From an uncultured Rothia sp. (GTDB taxonomy: Bacteria > Actinomycetota > Actinomycetes > Actinomycetales > Micrococcaceae), in the NCBI RefSeq assembly GCF_916715725.1, contig NZ_CAKAPD010000001.1, positions 1 through 64,000 on the forward strand: a stretch of 64,000 bases of DNA. The letters run 5' to 3'. Below the pieces are notes generated by a model. It searched no databases, had not been told where the DNA came from, and saw only the letters and a program-made list of their open reading frames with translations. Positions 17,580 to 27,271 of this stretch are shown piece by piece. The position numbers were made by a program, and so were the translations under genes. Each line of letters starts with the position of its first letter. The stretch's first letter is position 1.

Positions 17580-17766
17580 GGCGCGCGCCGCCTATACCGC
17601 GTAGACTTAAACCGCGCATTCACGCACCCACCCCGCGCTTCGGGGAGATTGGTGCAGGATGCGCGGTTTGTCGTATGCGCGCGAGCCCGAGAGGCCTCCG
17701 GCAGTCCTGCAGAGAATCGCGGCAAAGAACCACCGTAAAGCCCAGTAGAGCGAGGAGAAAGTACCC

Positions 17767-19707
17767 ATGGCAGAGCCTTCCAGCTACCGCCCCGCCCCCG
17801 GCGAAATCCCCACCAACCCGGGCGTTTACCGTTTTCGTGATGCCGATGGTCGCGTCATCTACGTGGGCAAGGCGAAGAACCTGCGCAACCGTCTCAACAG
17901 CTATTTTGCGTCCCCGCAGACGCTGAGCCCGAAGACCTATGCGATGGTGCATACGGCGGCGAGTGTGGAGTGGACCGTGGTGGCGAGCGAGATGGAATCG
18001 CTGCAACTTGAATACACCTGGATTAAGGAGTTTTCGCCGCGGTTCAACATTGCGTTCCGTGACGATAAGTCGTACCCGTACCTGGCGATTACGGTCAATG
18101 ACGTGTACCCGCGCGCGATGGTGACTCGCGGTGAGCGCCGTAAGGGTGTGCGCTATTTTGGCCCCTATTCGCAGGCGTGGGCGATTCGTGAAACCCTGGA
18201 TGCGTTGCTGCGCGTGTTCCCGGTGCGCACCTGCACGAACGGCGTGTTTAACCGCGCGAAGAATAGTGGCCGACCGTGCCTGCTCGGCTATATCGATAAG
18301 TGTGCGGCGCCGTGCGTGGGCAAGATTAGCGCCGAGGAGCACCGGGAGTTGGCGCGCGGGCTGACCCGGTTCATGGCGGGTGGTGCTGAGAAGCATATCG
18401 CCCAGTTGACCGCGGAAATGAAGGCCGCCGCAGCTGATATGGACTTTGAGCGCGCCGCGATTCTTCGTGACGATATTGCCGCGCTGACTAAGGCGTTTGA
18501 GCGTAACGCCGTGGTGCTCGGCGCGACCGTGGATGCCGACCTGTTCGCCTACGCCGAGGATGACCTGGAGGCATCCGTGCAGGTGTTCTTTGTGCGCGGC
18601 GGCAGGATCCGCGGCCAGCGCGGCTGGATCGTGGAGAAGGTCAACGACAGCACCGACGCGCAGCTCATTGAGCAGCTCATCGCGCAGGTGTACAGCGATA
18701 TTGCGGCGAGCCTCGCCTCCCAGAAGGATGCCGAGAAGAGTCTGAACAGCTACGATATTCCGCGTTCCGTGCTCGTGCCGGTGGAGCCCGAGAATAAGGA
18801 GCAGCTGGCGTCCTGGCTGGCGGAGGTGCGCGGCGGCCCCGTGGAGATTAGCGTCCCGCAGCGCGGCGACAAGGCAGAACTCATGAAGACGGTTGCCGAG
18901 AATGCGCGCCAGTCGCTGACCCTGCACAAGAGCCGCCGTGCGGGCGATTTGACCACCCGCAGCGCCTCCCTCGTGGAGCTGCAGGAGGCGCTGGAACTGC
19001 CGGACCCGCTGCTGCGCATCGAGTGCTACGACATTTCGCATGTGCAGGGCACGAACGTGGTCGCGTCCATGGTGGTCTTTGAGGACGGCATGCCCGCGAA
19101 GAACGCCTACCGCACCTACAGCATTACCGGCGACGCCGCGCGTGACGATACCGCCAGCATGTACGACGTCATTACGCGCCGCTTCAAGAGGCACCTGGCG
19201 CAGCAGGCAGAACGCGAAGCCGCGCCCGTGCACTCCGGAGAGATTGACGCCTCCACGCCCGAGCCGGCGAAGTTCGCCTACCCGCCGAACCTCGTGCTCG
19301 TGGACGGCGGCCCGCCTCAGGTGGCTGCCGCCTCCGCCGCGCTGAGCGACCTGGGCGTTACGGATGTGTACGTTGCCGGCATCGCTAAACGCCTGGAGGA
19401 GCTGTGGCTGCCGGACGACGACTACCCGGTCGTGCTGCCGCGCACCTCGCAGGCGCTGTACCTGGTGCAGCGCATCCGTGACGAGGCGCACCGTTTCGCT
19501 ATCACCTTCCACCGTTCTAAGCGCGGTAAGGCGATGGTCGCCTCCGCCCTGGATGAGGTGCCCGGTCTGGGTGAGGTGAAGCGTGCCGCGCTGATTAAGC
19601 ACTTCGGGTCGGTGGCTCAGATAAGGCAGGCGAGCGCCGAGGACCTGACGGCAGTGCCGGGTATTGGTCCGGCGTTGGCTCAGAAGATTCTGGCGGCGCT
19701 GACCTAA
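17767..19707 (+). CDS. uvrC: Excinuclease ABC subunit C
   Basis: A 646-residue nuclease making the two incisions in nucleotide excision repair. The N-terminal GIY-YIG domain shows GVYRFRD...VIYVGKAKNLRNRL (about residues 18-45). The UVR/UvrB-binding motif is around DMDFERAAILRDDI (about 224-237). The C-terminal RNase H-like endonuclease domain has CYDISHVQGTNVVASMVVFEDG and LVLVDGGPPQ, and a helix-hairpin-helix pair (EVPGLGEVKRAALIKHFGS, AVPGIGPALA) ends the protein. Length is typical. An adjacent uvrA or uvrB is not in the window. Confidence 0.96.
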   Translation: MAEPSSYRPAPGEIPTNPGVYRFRDADGRVIYVGKAKNLRNRLNSYFASPQTLSPKTYAMVHTAASVEWTVVASEMESLQLEYTWIKEFSPRFNIAFRDDKSYPYLAITVNDVYPRAMVTRGERRKGVRYFGPYSQAWAIRETLDALLRVFPVRTCTNGVFNRAKNSGRPCLLGYIDKCAAPCVGKISAEEHRELARGLTRFMAGGAEKHIAQLTAEMKAAAADMDFERAAILRDDIAALTKAFERNAVVLGATVDADLFAYAEDDLEASVQVFFVRGGRIRGQRGWIVEKVNDSTDAQLIEQLIAQVYSDIAASLASQKDAEKSLNSYDIPRSVLVPVEPENKEQLASWLAEVRGGPVEISVPQRGDKAELMKTVAENARQSLTLHKSRRAGDLTTRSASLVELQEALELPDPLLRIECYDISHVQGTNVVASMVVFEDGMPAKNAYRTYSITGDAARDDTASMYDVITRRFKRHLAQQAEREAAPVHSGEIDASTPEPAKFAYPPNLVLVDGGPPQVAAASAALSDLGVTDVYVAGIAKRLEELWLPDDDYPVVLPRTSQALYLVQRIRDEAHRFAITFHRSKRGKAMVASALDEVPGLGEVKRAALIKHFGSVAQIRQASAEDLTAVPGIGPALAQKILAALT

Positions 19708-19859
19708 GCATCTGGTGGCGCCGCGTGAAAGCCCGCCCGGGGTATGAACGCAGCGCCCCGCCTCGTAATAGCGCTTAACAAACGTGTCATAATTGAAGGA
19801 AACCGTCATCATTACGAGCGCGCTATCTTCGCGCGCCCTCAACCAGTAGAGTGGAAACC

Positions 19860-21065
19860 GTGAGTACTAACCATCTGCGCCTATTCACCAGCGAGTCGGT
19901 GACTGAAGGCCACCCCGATAAGATTTGTGACCAGATTTCTGACGCCATCCTTGACGGCATCATTGCCCAGGATCCCGCAGCGAACGTTGCTGTGGAGACC
20001 ATGGTAACCACCGGGCAGGTGCACGTTGCCGGTGAGGTGACCACCTCCAGCTACGTCGAAATCCCCTCCATCGTGCGCGAGACCATTCTGGGTATCGGCT
20101 ACGATTCCTCTACCCGCGGCTTCGACGGCGAGTTCTGCGGCGTGTCTGTCTCCATTGGCGAGCAGTCCCCGGACATTAACGCCGGCGTGTACGAGTCCCT
20201 TGAGGTTCGTCAGGGCATCGCTGCTGACGAGTACGACCGCCAGGGTGCGGGCGACCAGGGCATCATGTTCGGTTACGCATCCAACGAGACAAACGTGCTG
20301 ATGCCCGCCCCGATTTGGCTGGCGCACCGCCTCTCTGAGCGTCTGACCAAGGTCCGTAAGGACGGCCTGCTGACCGAGCTGCGCCCCGACGGCAAGACTC
20401 AGGTGACCCTCGGCTACGATTCGAACAACGTCCCCGTCTCCGTGGACACCGTGGTTGTTTCGAGCCAGCACACCGCAAGCTACGACCTGGCTGACCTGCG
20501 TGCAGACATTGAGAAGCACGTGATTGCACCGGTTCTGGGTAGCGTCGATCTGGATTCTTCCAACGCTAAGTTCATTGTGAACCCCGCTGGCCGCTTCGTT
20601 CAGGGTGGCCCCGTGGGTGACGCAGGCCTGACCGGCCGCAAGATTATTGTGGACACCTACGGCGGTTCGGCTCGTCACGGTGGTGGCGCGTTCTCCGGTA
20701 AGGACCCGTCGAAGGTGGACCGTTCCGCAGCGTACGCAATGCGTTGGGTTGCGAAGAACATTGTGGGTGCCGGTCTTGCTGACCGCGCCGAGGTTCAGGT
20801 TGCGTACGCTATCGGCCAGGCAGCGCCGGTCGGTCTGTACGTTGAAACCTTCGGCACCGAGAAGGTCGACCCGATTAAGATTGAGAAGGCTGTGCGTGAG
20901 GTCTTCGACCTGCGCCCGCTGGCAATCATTAACGAACTGGATCTGCGCCGCCCGATCTACAAGAAGACCGCAGCTCACGGCCACTTCGGTCGTACCGAGC
21001 CGGAATTCACTTGGGAGCGCCTGAACCGCGTGGATGCACTGCGTTCGGCAGTGTCCTCTTCCTAA
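19860..21065 (+). CDS. metK: S-adenosylmethionine synthetase
   Basis: A 401-residue cytoplasmic enzyme making S-adenosylmethionine from methionine and ATP. The N-terminus [37 protein letters not shown], and [19 protein letters not shown] are signature motifs. I use GTG at 19860 (MSTNHLRLF); an in-frame GTG at 19851 would add three residues. A TTAACA...CATAAT promoter-like pair lies near 19777-19794. A strong hairpin about 85 bp downstream (21148-21194) probably ends the metK transcript or reduces read-through into priA. Confidence 0.96.
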   Translation: MSTNHLRLFTSESVTEGHPDKICDQISDAILDGIIAQDPAANVAVETMVTTGQVHVAGEVTTSSYVEIPSIVRETILGIGYDSSTRGFDGEFCGVSVSIGEQSPDINAGVYESLEVRQGIAADEYDRQGAGDQGIMFGYASNETNVLMPAPIWLAHRLSERLTKVRKDGLLTELRPDGKTQVTLGYDSNNVPVSVDTVVVSSQHTASYDLADLRADIEKHVIAPVLGSVDLDSSNAKFIVNPAGRFVQGGPVGDAGLTGRKIIVDTYGGSARHGGGAFSGKDPSKVDRSAAYAMRWVAKNIVGAGLADRAEVQVAYAIGQAAPVGLYVETFGTEKVDPIKIEKAVREVFDLRPLAIINELDLRRPIYKKTAAHGHFGRTEPEFTWERLNRVDALRSAVSSS

Positions 21066-21098
21066 TATCTGTCAGGGTAGAGAAGCACGCTGATTCGG

Positions 21099-23480
21099 GT
21101 GACTCAGAGCAGTTCTGAATCGAACTCTTCGGCACCGTTGGGTGCCCAGCAGGAATCCCTGCAACAGCTTGACCTGTTGCAGGGATTTCCTGCTCTTCGT
21201 GATGCCCTGATTCCGGTTGCCCCGGAGCCGGTGAATGTTGCCGCTGAGCTGGAGGCGAGCGGCGTGCCGAACCCTGTGGCGCGTGTGCGCGTGGATAGCA
21301 CCCTGCCGCAGGTGGACCGCACGTTTGATTACCGCGTGCCCGCCGAGCTGAGTGAGGATGCGGTGCCCGGCGCCCGCGTGCGCGTGCTGTTCAACGGTCA
21401 CGAGCTGACCGGTTACATTGAGGAGCGCGCCGCCACGACCGATTGGACGCGTACCTCGCTACTGCCGCTTAAGTCGGTGCTGTCGCGTGTACCGGCTGTT
21501 GCGCCCGAAATTTTTGCGCTTGCCGAGGCGCTTGCTGACCGTTACGCCTCCACAGTAGCGAACGTGCTGCGTCTGGCGGTGCCGCCGCGCATTGCCGCCC
21601 TGGATAAGAAGTACGCGCCTCTTCTGCCGGGTTACGAGTCGGCGTATTTGGGTGATTCTGCCCCGGAATCTGAACATGTGGAATCTGAGCACGCGGCTCT
21701 CGGGCATGCGGACCCCGAGCCTTCTGCCGCCTCCGCTGCCTCCACTCATGCCGACCCGTACGCTTGGCTTGCCACCCCCGGCGCGCCCGCGCCCTTTGTG
21801 CTGGACCCGCCGGCGCTGAACCTGGACGCCTCTGATGCCGCCTCCGTCTTCTCCGATTACGAGAACGGTGCGGAGTTCATTGAGGATGTTGCCGCTGGTG
21901 CCGCAACCCGCGCCGTGATGACGGTTCTTCCCGGCCACCTGGAGCACACCTGGGCGGATGTTCTGGCGACCGCACTCGCCGCCGCCGCAACAAGTGGCCG
22001 CGGCGCTATTGCGGTGGTTCCGACCGCTAAGAACCTGGATCTTCTGGAGGCGGCGCTCGCCGAGCGTCTGCCCGCTGACTCGTTTGTGCGTTTGAGTTCT
22101 GATTCGACTCCGCATACTCGCTATCACGGTTTTGTGAAGGCGCGTTTGGGTCGGGTGCCGGTGGTGATTGGTACCCGCGCGGCGGCATACGCGCCGGTGG
22201 CGAACCTGGGCCTGGTGGTGTGCTGGGATGACGGCGATTCTTCGCTTGTGGAGCAGCGCGCCCCGTATTGTCATGCCCGTGATGTGTTGCTTTTGCGTGC
22301 TTCTGCTGAAAATACTGCGGCGCTGTTTGCCGGGTTCAGCATGAGTAGTGAGGCGGCGCGTCTGGTGCGTACCCGCTGGGCGTCTCATGTGCGTGCGCCG
22401 CGTGCGCTGGTGCGTGATTATTCGCCGCGTATTTTTTCGACGGGTTCGGAGTTTGAGCTGGCGCGTGACCCGTTGGCGGCGATGGCGCGTATTCCGCATC
22501 TGGCGTTTGAGCATGCTCGTCGGGCGTTGGCGCGTGGTCCGGTGTTGGTGCAGGTGGCGCGTAGCGGTTATATTCCGTCGTTTTCGTGTGAGCGTTGCCG
22601 CATGCCGGCGCGTTGTGGCGAGTGTAGCGGGCCCCTGTCGGTGGCTTCGGGCTCGTCGGTTCCGTCGTGTTCGTGGTGCGGTCACCTGGCGCAGCAGTGG
22701 CGTTGTTCTGAGTGTGGTTTTACGCATTGGCGTTATTCGGCGGCGGGTGTGACTCGTACGGCTGAGGAGCTGGGTCGTGCGTTCCCGAATGTTCCGGTGA
22801 TTTCTTCGGCGGGTGACCATGTGCGCGCGTCGGTTGGTCCTGAGCCTGCGTTGGTGGTGGCGACTCCGGGTGCTGAGCCGGTGGCTTTTGGTGGCTATGC
22901 GGCGGCGCTTCTTCTGGATGCTGATAAGATGCTTCGTTTTGATTCGTTGCGTGCTCCGGAGGCGGCGTTGCGTCGCTGGCTGAACGCGGCGGCGTTGGTG
23001 CGTCCGGCGGCTCTTGAGGGTACGGTGGTGACGACTGCTTCGCCGTCGCCGGTGGAGCAGGCGCTGGTGCGTTGGGATCCGGCGTGGTTTGCACGTGAGG
23101 AGCTGGAGGAGCGCGCTCAGACGGGTCTGCCTCCGGCGGTTCGTACGGCTGCGGTGACCGGTGCGGAGGCGGATGTTCGCGCCTTCATGGAGGAGTTCTT
23201 GGGTTCTTCTGCGCTACCGGAGCGGGTGCGTGAGCAGTTGCGTATTGTGGGTCCGGTTCCTTTGGATCAGGGGTATTTTGCCTGGTCGGAGTCTCTTGTG
23301 GAGGATTCTGAGGAGGCGCCGGTTCAGGGCGATTGGCGTACCCTGATGTTCTTCTCGTATGGCATTGCCCAGCAGGTGACCCGCGAGTTGCGTGCGACGC
23401 GTGCAACGATTGCGGCGTTGAAGAAGAACGTGGGGGAGCGGCCGGTGCAGATTCGTTGTGACGGCCTGGACGTGCTGTAA
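21099..23480 (+). CDS. priA: Primosomal protein N' (PriA), helicase-defective actinobacterial type
   Basis: A PriA homologue of 793 residues. The DNA-binding domain (DRTFDYRVPAEL, PGARVRVLFNGHELTGYI) is near the start. The zinc-binding cysteines lie in CERCRMPARCGECSG and CSWCGHLAQQWRCSECG (about 495-545). No Walker A is present in the helicase region and motif II reads WDDGDSS rather than DEEH. This fits actinobacterial PriA, which is thought to act in replication restart without helicase activity. The start is uncertain: GTG at 21099 lacks a strong ribosome site and the first 33 codons contain a terminator-like hairpin; a later GTG near 21228 would begin after it. It follows metK by 33 bp. 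Confidence 0.85.
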   Translation: MTQSSSESNSSAPLGAQQESLQQLDLLQGFPALRDALIPVAPEPVNVAAELEASGVPNPVARVRVDSTLPQVDRTFDYRVPAELSEDAVPGARVRVLFNGHELTGYIEERAATTDWTRTSLLPLKSVLSRVPAVAPEIFALAEALADRYASTVANVLRLAVPPRIAALDKKYAPLLPGYESAYLGDSAPESEHVESEHAALGHADPEPSAASAASTHADPYAWLATPGAPAPFVLDPPALNLDASDAASVFSDYENGAEFIEDVAAGAATRAVMTVLPGHLEHTWADVLATALAAAATSGRGAIAVVPTAKNLDLLEAALAERLPADSFVRLSSDSTPHTRYHGFVKARLGRVPVVIGTRAAAYAPVANLGLVVCWDDGDSSLVEQRAPYCHARDVLLLRASAENTAALFAGFSMSSEAARLVRTRWASHVRAPRALVRDYSPRIFSTGSEFELARDPLAAMARIPHLAFEHARRALARGPVLVQVARSGYIPSFSCERCRMPARCGECSGPLSVASGSSVPSCSWCGHLAQQWRCSECGFTHWRYSAAGVTRTAEELGRAFPNVPVISSAGDHVRASVGPEPALVVATPGAEPVAFGGYAAALLLDADKMLRFDSLRAPEAALRRWLNAAALVRPAALEGTVVTTASPSPVEQALVRWDPAWFAREELEERAQTGLPPAVRTAAVTGAEADVRAFMEEFLGSSALPERVREQLRIVGPVPLDQGYFAWSESLVEDSEEAPVQGDWRTLMFFSYGIAQQVTRELRATRATIAALKKNVGERPVQIRCDGLDVL
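21148..21194 (+). terminator. Strong hairpin between metK and priA core, inside the priA 5' end
   Basis: A 20-bp stem with a single bulged T: arms 21148-21167 and 21174-21194, loop CTTGAC. It lies 83 bp after the metK stop, where a terminator would be expected, but within the first codons of the longest priA frame. The downstream side has only a short T run inside the stem (ATTTCC), so it may attenuate rather than fully terminate. Confidence 0.6.
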
Positions 23481-23591
23481 TTTTCTAGTCGTGCTGTAGT
23501 GTTCTGGTGAGGGGGGTACCCCCCCTGAACATGGCGTTGACGGCGTGGGTTGTGCCTGTGAGGTCAGCGCAGAGGCGAGGAGGTGAGAGGC

Positions 23592-26174
23592 ATGTCGAAG
23601 GTGCCTCATCTGCTGAAGGGTAGTGCGCTGCCTGACGGTGAGCAGCGGCGGCTGGCTGAGTATGCTTCTGTGCATCCGAAGAGTGCCCTGCACCGCAAGG
23701 GTAAGCACCATGATGCGGCGGTGCTGCTGGTTCACGGTATCGGCTACCAGAATCACGGCGTGACGCTCGCGTATTTTGGCAAGCCGGTGGCGAATAGTGT
23801 GCAGACTCTGTTGGCGCTGAACACGGGTGCGGATTCTGTGGCTCTCTCCTCTGCCGCCCTCTCCGAAGAGAACCCCGAGGCGGAGGCTTCTGCGCGGGTT
23901 CGTGTTGAGGTGATTCCTGACGGCGATACCCTCCCGCCTGCCGCTGAGGTGAACCCGCTGAGCCACCACAGCGAGCTGATATATTCGTTGACGATTGAGC
24001 GCACGGAGTACCCCGCCGACCCGGTCGAGGAGCTGCCCGCGCCGGAAGGTGCCGGTTTTAATCTCTCTAGTTTTGAGTTGCCCAAGGTGGAACTGCCAAA
24101 GGTAGAACTGCCAAAGGTTGACCTGTCTAAAGTGGAGCTCTCTAAGATTGAGCTGCCGAAAATTGAGCTTCCCAAGGTAGAGATCCCGAACATCGAACTA
24201 CCGAACATCGAGCTGCCCAATATTGAATTTCCGCGCCTGCCTCAGCCGAAGCCGCACCCGGTGCGCACGGTCACTCGCCGTAGCCTCCTCTTTCAGGAGG
24301 GCTTCTGGCGACCCAGGCATTACCGCCCGTTGAAGGAGCATTTGCCCTGGTTGGCATCGGTTTTACCGCTGTTTTTGATGTTCTGCTTCTACTATGAGCG
24401 CCCCGGCGTGACCTGGCGTGAACGCGCCGGGCACCTATTGCGTTCTACGGCGCGGTTCATGAACGTGGCGCTGTGGCTGGTGCTGGCGGCGATGACTGTG
24501 ATGACCTTCCGTGATGCTTTTGTGGCGTCCCTGGGCACTCCGCAGGGTGCGTTTACGGGTCTTGCGGCGGTGCTCGGCCTGGGTATTGTGGGCTGGGTTT
24601 TGGCCCGTCGTGCCCGTGAGCTGTGGGTGCTGGTGAAGGCTATTCCGACGCAGCTGATTCAGACGGCGACCAGCCCGGAGTCGCGCGATTTGGAGCGTAT
24701 TTATGCACGTCTGGATCGTCAGCTGGACGATTTGAGTTCCCGTAGCGATGCGGTGGGTATTATTGCCCATTCGCAGGGCGGATATTTGAGCTATGAGCTT
24801 CTGCGTCGCCGTGCGGCGGCGGGTAAGAAGCCGATTCGTTTCTTCTACGGCCTGGGTAGCGGTGTGGTCCCGATTAGCATTATCGCTAGTGACCGCAACG
24901 ACATTCTGGGGCACCTGGACGCAACCGGTAGTTACCGTAACCGTGCCATGCTGCTGTGGGTGAGCGCGGTCGCGGCGTTCTCCTGGCTGGTGGAGGCGTT
25001 CCTGCTGTTTGGCCCGTACCGTTCGCTACTGCATCATGCGATGCTGGTTCCGCTGACGTTGAGCGTGGTGCCGCTGGTAGCGAGCGTACCGGGCGCCTTG
25101 AAGGGCCGGGTGCGTATTGTCCGCAAGAAAGTCGCCTCCACAAATACCTCAGAAAACACCCCGGCGGATGTGCGCTTGGTGAACCCGTACGGCACGCGCG
25201 CCTACGTGAAGTGGCTGATTCCGCTACTCTTCGTGCACGGCGTTTTCATGATTTTTGCGCTGTTCATGCTGGCGTTGGCGAAGCTGCGTTTCGCCGGTGC
25301 TGTGCCTGAGCTGACGCCCGTCTCGGCGGTGGTGTGGTGTGCGCTGATTCTGGTGCTCATGATGTCTGTGCGTAGCGCCTGCCACCTGTATGTGCGCGCC
25401 TACGCGCCGATGCTGCAGGGCCTTGACGTGGCTGACCGGTGCGAGATTTCCGCTCGTGGTGACAGTATCGGCAGGTCGAATATTACCCAGCCCGCCGGTG
25501 TGGATGTCACTTTTGTGACCCTGCCGGGCCCGTCGGTGAATAGTCACATGCAGTATTTTGATGCGTGCTCGCCGGTGCCGTTGATGCTTTCGCACCGCCT
25601 GATTCCGCACATGATGCCGGCTGGGGAGCAGGCGCAGAAAGCGGCGGCTTTCACCGATATTGGTACGGAACTGAACCACGGTTTTGCGCGCGTGAAGAAG
25701 TGGATGCGCACCATGCATTACGGGCTGTATGCGGTGCTTCTGCTGATGCTGTCGGTGCTGCTGAATGTGGCGTCGCCGGTGAGCCTGTCCGCGTTGACGG
25801 GGCTTGATACGTCGCGTCTGCATTCGGAGGGATTCGACCGTTTGGCGGCGGATGCTCAGCAGCTGCGCGAGCAGGCGGGTTCTTCGGATCTGCTGCTGTG
25901 GATTCTGGTCAGCATTTTTGTGGTGGAGGCGCTGCTGATGATGGTGCTTTCGCCGTGGACTCAGCGGCGTTTGCAGCGTGCGTTCATGATGCGCAAGGTG
26001 GACCGTACGGGTCAGCTGAGCGAGTTCAATCCTCTACCGATGGTGACGGCCCTTCTGGGTCTTGATGGTGACGAGGATGATGACGAAGATGAAGCCTTGG
26101 CGAGCGCAGGGGAGAAGGGCGCGTCTCAAACTTATGCAGTCCAGACCAGTACAGCACAGGCGAACGGGATGTAG
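23592..26174 (+). CDS. Large membrane protein with alpha/beta-hydrolase motifs and pentapeptide repeats
   Basis: An 860-residue protein of unknown function. Near the N-terminus AVLLVHGIGYQNHG (about 43-56) resembles the HG oxyanion region of lipases. At 392-396 the motif AHSQG places Ser394 in a GxSxG-like nucleophile elbow (IIAHSQGGYLSYELL). Between them, residues about 161-215 are an 11-unit repeat of the type (L/I)PKVE, followed by two or three hydrophobic segments (about 255-345). More hydrophobic segments lie near 450-500, 535-600 and 710-800, and an acidic tail follows. ATG at 23592 has AGGAGG 9 nt upstream. It could be a membrane-anchored lipase or esterase; the hydrolase function is inferred from motifs only. 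Confidence 0.75.
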   Translation: MSKVPHLLKGSALPDGEQRRLAEYASVHPKSALHRKGKHHDAAVLLVHGIGYQNHGVTLAYFGKPVANSVQTLLALNTGADSVALSSAALSEENPEAEASARVRVEVIPDGDTLPPAAEVNPLSHHSELIYSLTIERTEYPADPVEELPAPEGAGFNLSSFELPKVELPKVELPKVDLSKVELSKIELPKIELPKVEIPNIELPNIELPNIEFPRLPQPKPHPVRTVTRRSLLFQEGFWRPRHYRPLKEHLPWLASVLPLFLMFCFYYERPGVTWRERAGHLLRSTARFMNVALWLVLAAMTVMTFRDAFVASLGTPQGAFTGLAAVLGLGIVGWVLARRARELWVLVKAIPTQLIQTATSPESRDLERIYARLDRQLDDLSSRSDAVGIIAHSQGGYLSYELLRRRAAAGKKPIRFFYGLGSGVVPISIIASDRNDILGHLDATGSYRNRAMLLWVSAVAAFSWLVEAFLLFGPYRSLLHHAMLVPLTLSVVPLVASVPGALKGRVRIVRKKVASTNTSENTPADVRLVNPYGTRAYVKWLIPLLFVHGVFMIFALFMLALAKLRFAGAVPELTPVSAVVWCALILVLMMSVRSACHLYVRAYAPMLQGLDVADRCEISARGDSIGRSNITQPAGVDVTFVTLPGPSVNSHMQYFDACSPVPLMLSHRLIPHMMPAGEQAQKAAAFTDIGTELNHGFARVKKWMRTMHYGLYAVLLLMLSVLLNVASPVSLSALTGLDTSRLHSEGFDRLAADAQQLREQAGSSDLLLWILVSIFVVEALLMMVLSPWTQRRLQRAFMMRKVDRTGQLSEFNPLPMVTALLGLDGDEDDDEDEALASAGEKGASQTYAVQTSTAQANGM
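24070..24238 (+). repeat. Coding repeat encoding (L/I)PKVE-type pentapeptides
   Basis: About eleven degenerate 15-bp units encode successive pentapeptides such as LPKVE, LSKIE and IPNIE. The period is exactly five residues with conserved hydrophobic, Pro/Ser and acidic positions. Synonymous differences between units show it is not a recent expansion. It lies between the predicted oxyanion segment and the first membrane helices of the host protein. Confidence 0.85.
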
Positions 26175-26403
26175 ATTAGTCTCGCTCGGCGTGGGCACAC
26201 ATCCGCCATTTTATGCACCTTTGTGCATTTAGTGGTTGATAATAGCTCTAGGTGCTCCTAATTAGCGTAGTCTCCGTATCCACGGTAATATATTCAGCAC
26301 TGCGGATACTATTTCGGCGCTTGTCGAGGTGGTATTGGCAGTATCTATCACTCAACTTCGCGTACGCTTCACAACCGTGCGCACCAACGAAAGATGAATA
26401 CTG

Positions 26404-26655
26404 GTGACTCAGACTATGATCGCCCCCGCATACGAACCTGCATGCGGCGGGTCTGCTTCTGTACATAATTACGGCGTCATGCACCCGGACCCCGTGTTGC
26501 TTTCCGACATGACCAGCGCAGAACGAGGAGCTGTTTACCGCTACTTGGCGCGCTTCGCTGAGCTGGATGACGCAAAGATTTTCTACGCGTACGGTCACGC
26601 TTACGAGCTGGCTCGTAAGGATGCTGAACGCGGTCTCTACGCAACTATGGCGTAG
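26404..26655 (+). CDS. Small protein, paralogue 1 (83 residues), function unknown
   Basis: An 83-residue hydrophilic protein starting at GTG. From residue 27 it reads HPDPVLLSDMTSAERGAVYR, then a helix-rich C-terminus with ARFAELDDAKIFYAYGH. It aligns without gaps over nearly its whole length with the neighbouring gene at 27020, and both are exactly 83 residues. There is no signal peptide, membrane segment or recognised domain. Strong conservation of the 45-residue core between paralogues argues that the ORF is real. A terminator follows at 26674. I do not recognise the family. Confidence 0.75.
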   Translation: MTQTMIAPAYEPACGGSASVHNYGVMHPDPVLLSDMTSAERGAVYRYLARFAELDDAKIFYAYGHAYELARKDAERGLYATMA

Positions 26656-26673
26656 CCTGCACAATTAGTTTTT

Positions 26674-26720
26674 AGAAATGCTGCTGCACTCTTTGTGGGT
26701 GCGGCAGCATTTCTGCTTTT
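26674..26720 (+). terminator. Intrinsic terminator after small paralogue 1
   Basis: A 16-bp stem with one G-U pair (arms 26674-26689 and 26699-26714) followed by GCTTTT, starting 19 bp after the stop codon of the first 83-residue gene. Confidence 0.9.
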
Positions 26721-27019
26721 CGGGCTGGCTTTCACATTGGCTTTCGGGTGGGCTTTAGTTCGGTTGGGAACTCGGCGGTCCCATGCCGCTATGATGCCCC
26801 TGATTTCTTCCTGACAACCGGGAACGTGTCCACTATGGGGGCGTTCCCTGATGGTTCTTGAACATTGATTAGCTCTTGGGTAGTTTAGAGGTATCACAAC
26901 CACTACTGCGAAGAGACTTCCGATGATCTCCGTAGGTTCTTTTCGCGGTGTTGCCTCCGGTAGCGTCTGCATTGTTGCGGCGCTACCCTAAGAAACGCCC
27001 TAAGGAAAGGTACTCACCG
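26721..27019. other. Gap between the two small paralogues
   Basis: About 300 bp that must contain the promoter of the second paralogue, which is cut off from the first by the terminator. I saw no conserved element shared with the upstream region of the first gene and no ORF that I trust. Confidence 0.4.
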
Positions 27020-27271
27020 ATGAGTTTCACCAATATCACCTCTAATTACGAGCCCGAGTTCGGCAATTCGGCACCGAGCCGCGACAACGGCATTACTCAC
27101 CCGGACCCTGTACTGCTGTCCTCGATGACGAAGGCTCAGCGTGGCGCGGTGTGTCGCTACCTGGCTCGTTTTGCTGAGCTGGATGACGCGAAGATTTTCT
27201 ACGCGTACGGTCACGCGGATGAGCTGGCCGCGAAGGAAGCGGCTCGTACCGGTAGCTTTGCTACGGTCTAA
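27020..27271 (+). CDS. Small protein, paralogue 2 (83 residues), function unknown
   Basis: An 83-residue protein, paralogue of the gene at 26404. I chose ATG at 27020 because AAGGAAAGG lies about 9 nt upstream and because this gives the same length as its partner. A longer frame from 26948 has no support. The shared core runs from HPDPVLLSSMT through RGAVCRYLARFAELDDAK to FYAYGHADELA. The N-terminal 25 residues are more divergent but share the YEP and G-S-A positions. No domain is recognised. Confidence 0.75.
   Translation: MSFTNITSNYEPEFGNSAPSRDNGITHPDPVLLSSMTKAQRGAVCRYLARFAELDDAKIFYAYGHADELAAKEAARTGSFATV

Noticed and set aside
17620..19842. A 740-codon minus-strand frame opposite uvrC
   Set aside because: Arg/His/Leu-rich shadow of a complete uvrC with no family motif.
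19708..19850. Possible SAM riboswitch upstream of metK
   Set aside because: The 143-bp gap has none of the conserved SAM-I or SAM-IV cores I know; only promoter-like sequence is seen.
24070..24238. Short regularly spaced repeats that could be mistaken for a CRISPR array
   Set aside because: The period is 15 bp without spacers, and the units are in frame and encode a pentapeptide repeat within a long gene.
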